Below are positions 9,832 through 16,230 of a stretch of DNA of 24,326 nt, piece by piece. Under the pieces are notes generated by a model, which saw only the letters and a list, made by a program, of their open reading frames with translations, was not told the DNA's origin and did no database searches. The first letter of the stretch is position 1. Each line of letters begins with the position of its first letter. The stretch lies in the NCBI GenBank assembly GCA_011523115.1, contig WTHO01000132.1, forward strand, positions 15,513-39,838, in the 5' to 3' direction. The stretch is from Halieaceae bacterium (GTDB lineage: Bacteria; Pseudomonadota; Gammaproteobacteria; Pseudomonadales; Halieaceae). Both the position numbers and the translations under genes were made by a program.

Positions 9832-9859
9832 AGTATAGCACCGAAGATAAGGCGGCAAC
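9832..9859 (-). promoter_or_regulatory. Candidate promoter of the leuCDB-asd run
   Basis: Reading leftward, TATACT at 9832-9837 is a near-consensus -10 box. GTTGCC at 9854-9859, or TTGCCG one base further left, makes a partial -35 box with a spacer of 15-16 bases. Transcription would start near 9825, leaving a leader of roughly 80 bases before leuC. It lies in the only noncoding gap between rlmKL and leuC. The -35 part also falls inside a GGCGG-CAA-CCGCC inverted repeat (9851-9863). Assignment is by inspection only. Confidence 0.45.
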
Positions 9860-9887
9860 CGCCGCAGTATGCGAGCGACAGTCTAAT

Positions 9888-12059
9888 TCACGCGTAATGC
9901 GTCAGGCGCCAGCAAGCATGTATCCGCTGATTTCGTTCGAAGTCTGGAGGAATGGAGGCTCGACTCACATCTGTGACATGCCAGCGCTGTTGGACCCTAT
10001 CGTCGAGCTTAAAGCGCCGTCGGTTGGTTGAAAAATACAGGACGCCGCCAGCACTCAGGCGAGCCATTGCGAGCGTCAGCAACTGCATCTGGTCCGCCTG
10101 CACATCAAAATCGGATTGACCCTTGGAGTTCGAGAAGGATGGTGGATCCAGCATGATGACGTCATATAGACGAGTCTCGGTCTCAAGCCACGTTCTCACG
10201 TCAGAACGGACACTGCGGTGCTGTCGCTCTGAAAAGCCATTGAGCGCGAGGTTTGCCTTGAACCATTCGAGGTAGGTGCCGGAAGCATCAACACTGGTAC
10301 TGGTTTTTGCGCCACCCGCAGCCGCATGAAGCGTGGCAACGCCTGTGTAACTGAAAAGGTTTAAAAAGTGCCCTCCCCGAGCCTCCTCAGCAATCCAGCA
10401 ACGTAACGGCCGATGATCCAGAAACAGGCCGGTATCGAGGTAGTCGTGGAGATTGACCAGCACTTTGATGCGCCCTTCGTGGACAACGAGACGTTCAGAG
10501 GCGTGGCCCAGCCGCTGGTATTGATCAGCACCACGTTGTCGCTGGCGCCGCTTCACCGCAATGCTTTGCGATGCAGGTATGTCCATCACAACCCGCGTCG
10601 CTTCGATTAACTCGTCGAGTCGACGGGCCGCTTTCTCGGCCGCGATCTCCTTGGGCGGCGCATACTCCGCCACGTGTATTTGATCTTCGTAAACGTCTAC
10701 CGCGGCCGCGTACTCCGGAATATCGGCATCATAGAGACGAAAACAGGTTGCTCCCTCTCGCTCGAGCCATGGCCGAAGGCGGCGAAGATTCTTGCGCAGA
10801 CGATTGGCAACCATTTTTTCGCCTTCGGTGACAACTTTTTGGCCAGTCGATTCAATGCTCGTGGCTGGCGGCTGATCAAGCGGCCGAAAGTGGTTTGTCT
10901 CATGAAGATCAAACTGCAGGCAGTGCAATTCCAACCGGCCATTATGAAATCGGTGTCGATGAGACGCTTGTAATCCCACCGCTTTTCCCAGCGAGAGATC
11001 GGAGGTAAGAATCAGGCTCTGCCATCCATCGAATTCTCGTTTCATGACCTCGCCAAGGGCGTTGTAAAGCCGCGGCAGGTGACTGACGTCGCCCATGCGC
11101 TCACCCCATGGAGGATTAACCGCCAGCAGTCCGCTGGACAGTGCTCGGTGAGTGGGCCGCTTCAGAGACGCCAGATCTTTGCAACGAATCCTCACAACCT
11201 GCTCAAGGCCCAGTCTCTGGATGTTATGTTGCGAGCGACGGACCGCCTGTATATCGCCGTCGTAACCACGGATTTCGACGGAAGTTCCAGCGCCCGCCCT
11301 CGCCCGCTCATTGGCCTCCGAAAAAATCGCACGCCACTGACCTTCATCATGCCCACCCCATCCATTAAAACCGAAGCGCTCTCTGGTCAGCCCCGGAGCT
11401 CGGTCGAGCGCCATGAGCGCGCCCTCTAGTAGCAGCGTGGATGAACCGCACATGGGATCGATTAGTGCCTGGTCCTGAGCGCGTTCGGACGACCAACCCG
11501 CAGCCCACAGCGCTGCCGCCGCGATATTTTCCTTGAGAGGCGCCAGCCCACCATCAAGACGATATCCGCGACGATGCAAGCTGTCTCCACTGAGATCGAT
11601 GGCGAGACTGAGCGCGCCTTTGTGAAGGCGCGCGTGAACTCTCACATCGGGTGCCTTGAGATCGACTGTTGGCCTGCTCAATCCTTTTGTTCGGAATTGA
11701 TCAACAATGGCGTCCTTCAGGCGCTGAGCCCCGAACTGCTCATTACGGACCCCGCTGCTGCGTCCGGAAAAGTCCACTGCGAGCGAACCGCTTGGGGGAA
11801 TGTGGGCACCCCAATCGACCCCCGAAGCCGCCTCATACAGAGAATCCGCCGAATCAGCCTGCGTAGTGCCTAACTGCAGCAAGACACGGTTGGCAAGGCG
11901 ACTCCACAGACAGACCCGATAAGCCAGACTCAGGCCACCCTCGAAGCTAACGCCGGCAGGCATTTCGACCACCGCTTCCGCGCCCAGCTGCGCGAGTTCC
12001 TGAGCCAGATAAATGCCAACACCGGTAGGACAGGTGGCCAGATAACGGTGCCTCACCAT
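9888..12059 (-). CDS. rlmL: Fused 23S rRNA m2G2445 / m7G2069 methyltransferase RlmKL
   Basis: RlmKL (also rlmKL) methylates two guanines of 23S rRNA. The 723-residue protein keeps the full two-domain fusion. The N-terminal THUMP region contains VDFSGRSSGVRNEQFGAQRLKDAI. The RlmL domain has DPMCGSSTLLLEGAL (201-215) and the catalytic NPPWGER (315-321). The C-terminal RlmK domain has FLNLFSYTGVATLHAAAGGA (about 565-584) and DPPSFSNSK (638-646). I chose ATG at 12057-12059 because MVRHRYLATCPTGVGIYLAQEL matches the family's N-terminus. An in-frame upstream start at 12110 would run deep into the previous gene. The chosen start overlaps the upstream lipoprotein stop by 7 bases. One small oddity is Ser where DPMCGSGT usually has Gly. 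Confidence 0.95.
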   Translation of the reverse strand: MVRHRYLATCPTGVGIYLAQELAQLGAEAVVEMPAGVSFEGGLSLAYRVCLWSRLANRVLLQLGTTQADSADSLYEAASGVDWGAHIPPSGSLAVDFSGRSSGVRNEQFGAQRLKDAIVDQFRTKGLSRPTVDLKAPDVRVHARLHKGALSLAIDLSGDSLHRRGYRLDGGLAPLKENIAAAALWAAGWSSERAQDQALIDPMCGSSTLLLEGALMALDRAPGLTRERFGFNGWGGHDEGQWRAIFSEANERARAGAGTSVEIRGYDGDIQAVRRSQHNIQRLGLEQVVRIRCKDLASLKRPTHRALSSGLLAVNPPWGERMGDVSHLPRLYNALGEVMKREFDGWQSLILTSDLSLGKAVGLQASHRHRFHNGRLELHCLQFDLHETNHFRPLDQPPATSIESTGQKVVTEGEKMVANRLRKNLRRLRPWLEREGATCFRLYDADIPEYAAAVDVYEDQIHVAEYAPPKEIAAEKAARRLDELIEATRVVMDIPASQSIAVKRRQRQRGADQYQRLGHASERLVVHEGRIKVLVNLHDYLDTGLFLDHRPLRCWIAEEARGGHFLNLFSYTGVATLHAAAGGAKTSTSVDASGTYLEWFKANLALNGFSERQHRSVRSDVRTWLETETRLYDVIMLDPPSFSNSKGQSDFDVQADQMQLLTLAMARLSAGGVLYFSTNRRRFKLDDRVQQRWHVTDVSRASIPPDFERNQRIHACWRLTHYA

Positions 12060-13219
12060 GATGCTGGCGGTTGCTCCAAAGCGTATATTTCCCGCAGTAG
12101 CCCGCGCCACTGGTCATACTGGGAGGAAAGCGTGCCCTCTAGGCGAACCACCTGATCTTCCGTTCTGAGCACCGTGGGTTCACTCTCATTGTCGAGCGCC
12201 TGTGCCAACTCGAAGAACGCTTGCTCCTGAATACGAAACGAACGATACGCAGCATATTGAGCATGCATCCTGGAGAACTGGCTGTCACTGGCTTTGGCTT
12301 CTCGCATGGCAGCGCGCTGTTCATACTGAGCCAACCATTCCGCCTGCTCCAACGTTGCCTGACGCCACATCTCGTAGGTGGGCCCTACCTGTTCTGCCAT
12401 CAGCGCGTACTGCTCGTCGATGGTATCGCAAAACAGGTACTCCTGATTTCGAACTCGCTCTACTCTCGCCACCATCGGGTCATCATTAGCGGGCAATCTG
12501 TTTAACTGCCACCCCTCTGCAGAGCGAGACACCATGCCGGAGAAAGCACTGGGCACCAATGATTCCGCATAGACAATGTCCGCGGCCGCAATCAGGCGCT
12601 CTCGAGTCTCAGGCGCCGTTTGAAGCCAGATCCTCCCGATCTCGTTACTCAACCCATTAAAAATCTCAGCCGAGCTGTAAGTGACTTGGTCAGTGAGGGT
12701 GGCGCGATGCGCAATGGTTGTCTCCAGCCACACCCCCCCGAGTGAGTCACGGACCTGCACCGCCAGCAGCAAATCTCTGCCGTCGGACTGAAGAATGCTC
12801 GTGTGTACCGCAACAGCGGTCAATGCGGACGCCTCGGGGACGAGACGAATCGCACCCCAGTGATTACTGCTGACCAGCACCTCTTTCAAATCCCTCGCCA
12901 ACAGCACTGCCTCGAGGCGACGCACGGCAGCCATCGGTGTGTCATCCGCAGCCGCAACCCCCGCATCGAATAACACGACGCCTATGTCCAGAAACGGCGT
13001 GGTGGGCTCCGCTGCGATGATCAATGGTTCAATTACCACCCAATCGGGTTCCGGAATTGTTGGCTCGGGCGGTTCGGGGGGCAAACCGGATGGCGCGGTA
13101 CACCCGCAGAGGAGACTCAAGGTCAGGCAGTGTGCGCGAGCCACATGTCGTAGCCTGCTCTTTGACGAGCGGCGGGATAGCACTGACAGCGGCAGTTTAA
13201 TGGTCATGGGGTAGATCAC
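12053..13219 (-). CDS. Predicted lipoprotein of unknown function
   Basis: I do not recognise a family. The 388-residue product has a basic N-terminus, a short hydrophobic stretch and a lipobox (LTLSLLCGC, Cys40). A Pro/Glu-rich linker follows (SGLPPEPPEPTIPEPDW), so it is probably anchored to an envelope membrane. The middle part (IGVVLFDAGV at about 78-87 through VRDSLGGVWLETTIAH) looks globular. The C-terminal third is helical and rich in Glu, Gln, Ala and Arg, from about 270, with WRQATLEQAEWLAQYEQRAAMREAK. The start is uncertain: GTG at 13217-13219 has GAG five bases upstream, while ATG at 13205-13207 is four codons later. It overlaps the upstream lipoprotein gene by up to 23 bases and rlmKL by 7, so co-translation with both is likely. 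Confidence 0.8.
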   Translation of the reverse strand: MIYPMTIKLPLSVLSRRSSKSRLRHVARAHCLTLSLLCGCTAPSGLPPEPPEPTIPEPDWVVIEPLIIAAEPTTPFLDIGVVLFDAGVAAADDTPMAAVRRLEAVLLARDLKEVLVSSNHWGAIRLVPEASALTAVAVHTSILQSDGRDLLLAVQVRDSLGGVWLETTIAHRATLTDQVTYSSAEIFNGLSNEIGRIWLQTAPETRERLIAAADIVYAESLVPSAFSGMVSRSAEGWQLNRLPANDDPMVARVERVRNQEYLFCDTIDEQYALMAEQVGPTYEMWRQATLEQAEWLAQYEQRAAMREAKASDSQFSRMHAQYAAYRSFRIQEQAFFELAQALDNESEPTVLRTEDQVVRLEGTLSSQYDQWRGLLREIYALEQPPASW

Positions 13220-13982
13220 TGTTCTCGGTGGTACAGACGCGTCCGCGACTCAAGGTCTCGGTACAACTGAACCCTCTGGTCGACGGGTCATATCGCGAAT
13301 AGATTCGGACAACCTCGAGATCCCGGTTAACGCCCGGCGCAGCGAGCACCGTTCGCTGGGCGAGCGATCGTGAGTCCTCAGATACCGAGAAACGATGCTC
13401 AATCGACAGCCCATCCGGGAGGCGCACCGAGAAGTGCCACTGCTGTCCATCCCACCAGCACCGCTCAGCGCCAAGCAGGCTATGAACCACCTGAACCTCG
13501 TCGAGGTCACAGCTCAGCGCAAAATTATTTGCTCGCTCAACGCGGAGTATGTGGGGGTCCTGCTCGATTTCCAATAAATCTGAATCCGTCACCAGCTCGG
13601 CCATCTTCGCCAAGGCGATCAATGTATCGAGATCACCAAGCGGCATACCCTGAGGGCTCGCCCCGCGCTCGACCGCCTCCTGCCTTCGGCGAATCTCCCG
13701 CTGGACCTCGCGGAAAGACGCATTGATTTGTGTCTGCACAGTATCACTGCGCGCATAGTCCACCTCCCAGTGACCACCTAATTCAGCCACCGGTCCAACA
13801 ACGGGCAGTTCGATCGGTGTCTCGCTGGCACAGCCATAACCGAAGGTCGTCACCAATGCGCAGAGCGCGCTTATACGAATAGAACGTGCAAACGGACGTC
13901 CGACACCGGCGTGGGCCTCGCGTGCACGAACGAGTAGACGCTTGCCAGGCGGGAAGGGTTTCTGCACGCACTGAAAAATCAC
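13197..13982 (-). CDS. Predicted lipoprotein of unknown function, long leader
   Basis: No family is recognised. The 261-residue product begins at GTG (13980-13982). About 30 residues of basic leader precede RSIRISALCALVTTFGYGC, which reads as a signal peptide with a marginal lipobox (GYGC, Cys51). The mature part starts SETPIELPVVGPVAELGGHWEVDYARSD. It then has an Arg/Glu-rich helix (FREVQREIRRRQEAVERG), WWDGQQWHFSVRLPDGLSIEHRFS, and a C-terminus with paired cysteines (FSCTETLSRGRVCTTE). The beta-rich GHWEVDYARSD-type opening and the later strands suggest a small barrel or sandwich, but this is inference. A second GTG at 13965-13967 is an alternative start. The gene ends inside the next lipoprotein's start region. 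Confidence 0.75.
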   Translation of the reverse strand: MIFQCVQKPFPPGKRLLVRAREAHAGVGRPFARSIRISALCALVTTFGYGCASETPIELPVVGPVAELGGHWEVDYARSDTVQTQINASFREVQREIRRRQEAVERGASPQGMPLGDLDTLIALAKMAELVTDSDLLEIEQDPHILRVERANNFALSCDLDEVQVVHSLLGAERCWWDGQQWHFSVRLPDGLSIEHRFSVSEDSRSLAQRTVLAAPGVNRDLEVVRIYSRYDPSTRGFSCTETLSRGRVCTTENSDLPHDH

Positions 13983-14053
13983 TCGTAAACCGCTCTATCC
14001 GGGAGGGGGTTGAACGACGACGTTAGACGCTCTCGCTGGGCACCGCTGCCACC

Positions 14054-14668
14054 TCAGCTCGCGCTTCCCCAGATATTGAAGCCTGCGATACGCGGCGTGC
14101 CCGGCAGGTACATTTCATCAAGCGACTCGATGGAGAATCCCGATTCTGCTATCCATTTTTTAATAGGCCGGTTGAGATTGCAGCCGCCCATCAGCTTGCG
14201 CCAGAGAGGATTAATGCGAGTCTGCCATGCTGCCACCGAGGGGTCTGGTGCTTCCCCATGCTCGCAGAATAACAATCGACCCGTCGGCTTGAGCACTCGT
14301 CGGATTTCATTAAGGGCGGCTTTTGCGTCAGGGATCGTACACAGGCTGTAGGTCATCACTACCGTATCAAAGTCACCATCGGGTAATGGCATTTCCTCAG
14401 CCGACCCTTCAATAAAGGTGAGGGGAACACCGAGCTCAGCCGCTCGCGGCTGGGCGAGTTTCCAACTGGTCGAGCAGGGATCGATGCCCACAATTCCCTG
14501 AATTTGCTCCGGTCTGTAATACGGCAGGTTATGTCCCGCACCCATACCGATTTCCAGTACTCGACCAGCGGCCTTCGGCACGATCTTCTCGCGCTGTTTC
14601 AAAATGGGCTTCGTGCCGCAGGCACAGGTGACGAGTCTTGGCACCACCGAATCAGAATAAAAACCCAT
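14054..14668 (-). CDS. Class I SAM-dependent methyltransferase
   Basis: This is a small methyltransferase of the UbiE/thiopurine-like type with unknown substrate. Motif I is GRVLEIGMGAGHNLPYY (about 35-51), followed by GIVGIDP with the acidic ribose ligand Asp63, then IEGSAEEMPLPDGDFDTVVMTYSLCTI and LNEIRRVLKPTGRLLFCEHGEAPDP. The C-terminal NPLWRKLMGGCNLNRPIKKWIAESGF is common in bacterial homologues that carry a CGAGC/CACGTKPI-like N-terminus. I chose ATG at 14666-14668 (204 residues) because TGGAG lies seven bases upstream and MGFYSDSVVPRL matches related proteins. An upstream ATG at 14737 would add 23 residues without a good ribosome site. The gene lies 90 bases downstream of the acyltransferase. 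Confidence 0.88.
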   Translation of the reverse strand: MGFYSDSVVPRLVTCACGTKPILKQREKIVPKAAGRVLEIGMGAGHNLPYYRPEQIQGIVGIDPCSTSWKLAQPRAAELGVPLTFIEGSAEEMPLPDGDFDTVVMTYSLCTIPDAKAALNEIRRVLKPTGRLLFCEHGEAPDPSVAAWQTRINPLWRKLMGGCNLNRPIKKWIAESGFSIESLDEMYLPGTPRIAGFNIWGSAS

Positions 14669-14758
14669 ATATGAACTCCATGCCATGAACAACCGAGTGT
14701 ACACCGCTATCTGCCAAGGTTTTCTCGTGCGGGTCAAGCACCGTGACCGGCACGAATG

Positions 14759-15613
14759 CTATTGGTCTTCCGGCACACCGCCCTGCACTGCCCGGGCGGC
14801 GGCTGCGCGCGCCTCCAAAGCCTCAGTCAACGCGTGCTCCCCGGTGACAGAGTCCTCAAGCAATGGCTCCGCCCTGTAGGCGTCGGGATCGATCCGCCGC
14901 ATTTCAGCTTCTATCCACTCCGAAACTTTGTCCATCAAGTCCGCCGAGCTCTCACCAGACACCGGCGCGATAGGCTCTCCGATCGAAACGGCGATGGTGC
15001 CGGGTATAAAAGTGAAGCTTTTTCGAGGCCAACATCGGCCTGAAGCCACTGCGATGGGGACGATCCGGGCATTGGTCGCGATGGCCAGCCGGGCAGCACC
15101 GGTTTTGTAGGCGCCACTGGCCCCGCGCTCGGACCGCGTGCCCTCAGGAAACATGATCACCCACTTGCCGCGGTCCATGAGCTTTTCTCCCAGCACGGCA
15201 ACCTTGCTCCATGCCTCTCCCCGAGCGCTGCGGTCTATGTGAATCATATTCAGACACGCCATGGCCCAGCCAAAGAAAGGAATGAAGAGCAGCTCTCTCT
15301 TGAAGACGTATGCCAGAGGATGCGGCATTCGACTGGCAAGGAAAAAGGTCTCCCAGGTGGATTGGTGCTTTGGGCAGAGAATGATGCGTTGATTGTCCTC
15401 CGAGTCAGGCAACCACCCTTCTCCCGCAACCGCGTAATCGACTCTACCGACCAGTTTCACCGCTTGCACCGCACCCCTAAGCCACGGTCTGGCCAGATAC
15501 CACCATCTGGCGTCAGCACTGGTGAAGGGCGTGGTGAGGATAATCAGCGTTGCCATGGGGACCACGGTGACCGCCATCCAAAGGAACACCAATCCTGATC
15601 GGACAAAGCCCAT
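14759..15613 (-). CDS. 1-acyl-sn-glycerol-3-phosphate acyltransferase-like protein
   Basis: This is a PlsC-family membrane acyltransferase that would transfer acyl groups to lysophospholipid. From ATG at 15611-15613 the protein has 284 residues. An N-terminal membrane helix spans about 5-29 (SGLVFLWMAVTVVPMATLIILTT). Motif I is KHQSTWETF, with His83 and Glu88 in the HX4E form frequent in proteobacterial homologues instead of HX4D. Motif III is FPEGTRS (155-161), and ARIVPIAV comes just before VASGRCWPRKSF. The C-terminal tail (about 250-284) is Ala- and Glu-rich. The reading frame stays open to 15865, but that extension shows no family similarity and overlaps the divergent small gene, so I rejected it. 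The ribosome site is weak (GGGCGG). It may be one of several PlsC paralogues rather than the essential one. Confidence 0.9.
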   Translation of the reverse strand: MGFVRSGLVFLWMAVTVVPMATLIILTTPFTSADARWWYLARPWLRGAVQAVKLVGRVDYAVAGEGWLPDSEDNQRIILCPKHQSTWETFFLASRMPHPLAYVFKRELLFIPFFGWAMACLNMIHIDRSARGEAWSKVAVLGEKLMDRGKWVIMFPEGTRSERGASGAYKTGAARLAIATNARIVPIAVASGRCWPRKSFTFIPGTIAVSIGEPIAPVSGESSADLMDKVSEWIEAEMRRIDPDAYRAEPLLEDSVTGEHALTEALEARAAAARAVQGGVPEDQ

Positions 15614-15735
15614 CAGATGCCGCCCGACGTCTGTTGCTGGAGATCGCAATGCACTGTGGGCATAGCAAACCGTACCGTTGGCCTTTTGAGGTTCGGCATT
15701 AAACCAGAAACAGACGAGCACAGTCAGTCCAATCC

Positions 15736-15764
15736 TTTCACCAGCAAGCTGCCAACCATATAAT
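15736..15764 (+). promoter_or_regulatory. Candidate promoter of the small basic protein gene
   Basis: A perfect TATAAT lies at 15759-15764. A poor -35 match, TTTCAC at 15736-15741, is 17 bases further upstream. The start of transcription would fall near 15771, leaving a leader of about 15 bases that still contains the GAGG ribosome site. The element sits in the 172-base divergent gap between the acyltransferase and the small gene. I see no comparably good promoter for the acyltransferase on the other strand. Confidence 0.5.
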
Positions 15765-15785
15765 TGAGGCCAGCGAGGACGCTCT

Positions 15786-16115
15786 GTGAAAAAACCACCC
15801 TCAAAAAACGACCTGCGTGAGCGTTTGCAACGGCAAACCGCGGCTTTCTTATCCTCTGGCGGCAAGGTTGAAGAGCTAAAGGTGGGCGAGAGTGCCTACG
15901 ACCGAGGAGAAATACCCCCTTCTCCACCTCTTTTCGAGGCGCGGCAACCTGCCTCCAGAACGCCACTGACAGACGTTATCGCCGCGCTCGATGCGCGCCG
16001 CGAGGCGAAGCGCACTCGGACCAAAGTCGTCAGGCGTCGCACCCCCAAGAGACGACGTCAGGTCGTTTACGATGACTTTGGGGAGCCGCTACGCGTCGTT
16101 TGGGTTGAGGAATGA
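15786..16115 (+). CDS. Small basic protein with SutA-like FLxxGGKVxxL motif
   Basis: No named family is recognised with certainty. The 109-residue product starts at GTG (15786-15788), seven bases after GAGG. It has three parts. The N-terminal helix is NDLRERLQRQTAAFLSSGGKVEELKVG, a Pro-rich centre follows (GEIPPSPPLFEAR), and a strongly basic segment ends the protein (REAKRTRTKVVRRRTPKRRR) before a conserved-looking tail, YDDFGEPLRVVWVEE. The FLSSGGKVEEL stretch resembles the C-terminal part of the RNA-polymerase-associated factor SutA of Pseudomonas (FLSRGGKVQEI, from memory). It could bind nucleic acid or RNA polymerase, which is inference. It is divergent from the acyltransferase and is separated by a hairpin from the genes downstream. 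Confidence 0.8.
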   Translation: MKKPPSKNDLRERLQRQTAAFLSSGGKVEELKVGESAYDRGEIPPSPPLFEARQPASRTPLTDVIAALDARREAKRTRTKVVRRRTPKRRRQVVYDDFGEPLRVVWVEE

Positions 16116-16159
16116 CTCGACGGGCTACGAACTAAACCCCACCAGATAAGCGGCGCCCA

Positions 16160-16230
16160 CACTCAACATTACCTAAACTGCGCGGCGAAACGCCGCGTAT
16201 CACCCTCGACACTTTGTGAGCACTCAACAT
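16160..16230 (+). repeat. Direct repeat flanking a perfect hairpin
   Basis: The 10-base word CACTCAACAT occurs at 16160-16169 and again at 16221-16230, where it ends in the AT of the next gene's ATG. Between them is a perfect 7-base inverted repeat with a 3-base loop (CGCGGCG-AAA-CGCCGCG, 16181-16197). No T-run follows on either strand, so this is not a standard intrinsic terminator. It may be a protein-binding or RNA-structure element in front of the SDR fusion gene. The 113-base gap between 16116 and 16228 contains nothing else I can identify. Confidence 0.55.

Noticed and set aside
12060..12110. Longer RlmKL start at 12110
   Set aside because: It runs well inside the upstream lipoprotein gene and adds residues unlike RlmL. 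MVRHRYLATCP at 12059 fits the family.
14669..14737. Upstream ATG of the methyltransferase adding 23 residues
   Set aside because: TGGAG lies seven bases before the internal ATG at 14668, and MGFYSDSVVPRL looks like the family's true start. The upstream ATG has no good ribosome site.
15614..15865. N-terminal extension of the acyltransferase by 84 residues
   Set aside because: The open frame reaches 15865 but the extra residues show no family similarity, they overlap the divergent small gene, and MGFVRSGLVFLWM at 15613 is a better start followed by the membrane helix.
16181..16197. Hairpin as an intrinsic terminator of the small basic protein gene
   Set aside because: The stem is perfect but no run of T follows on either strand, so I list it as a structured repeat rather than a terminator.
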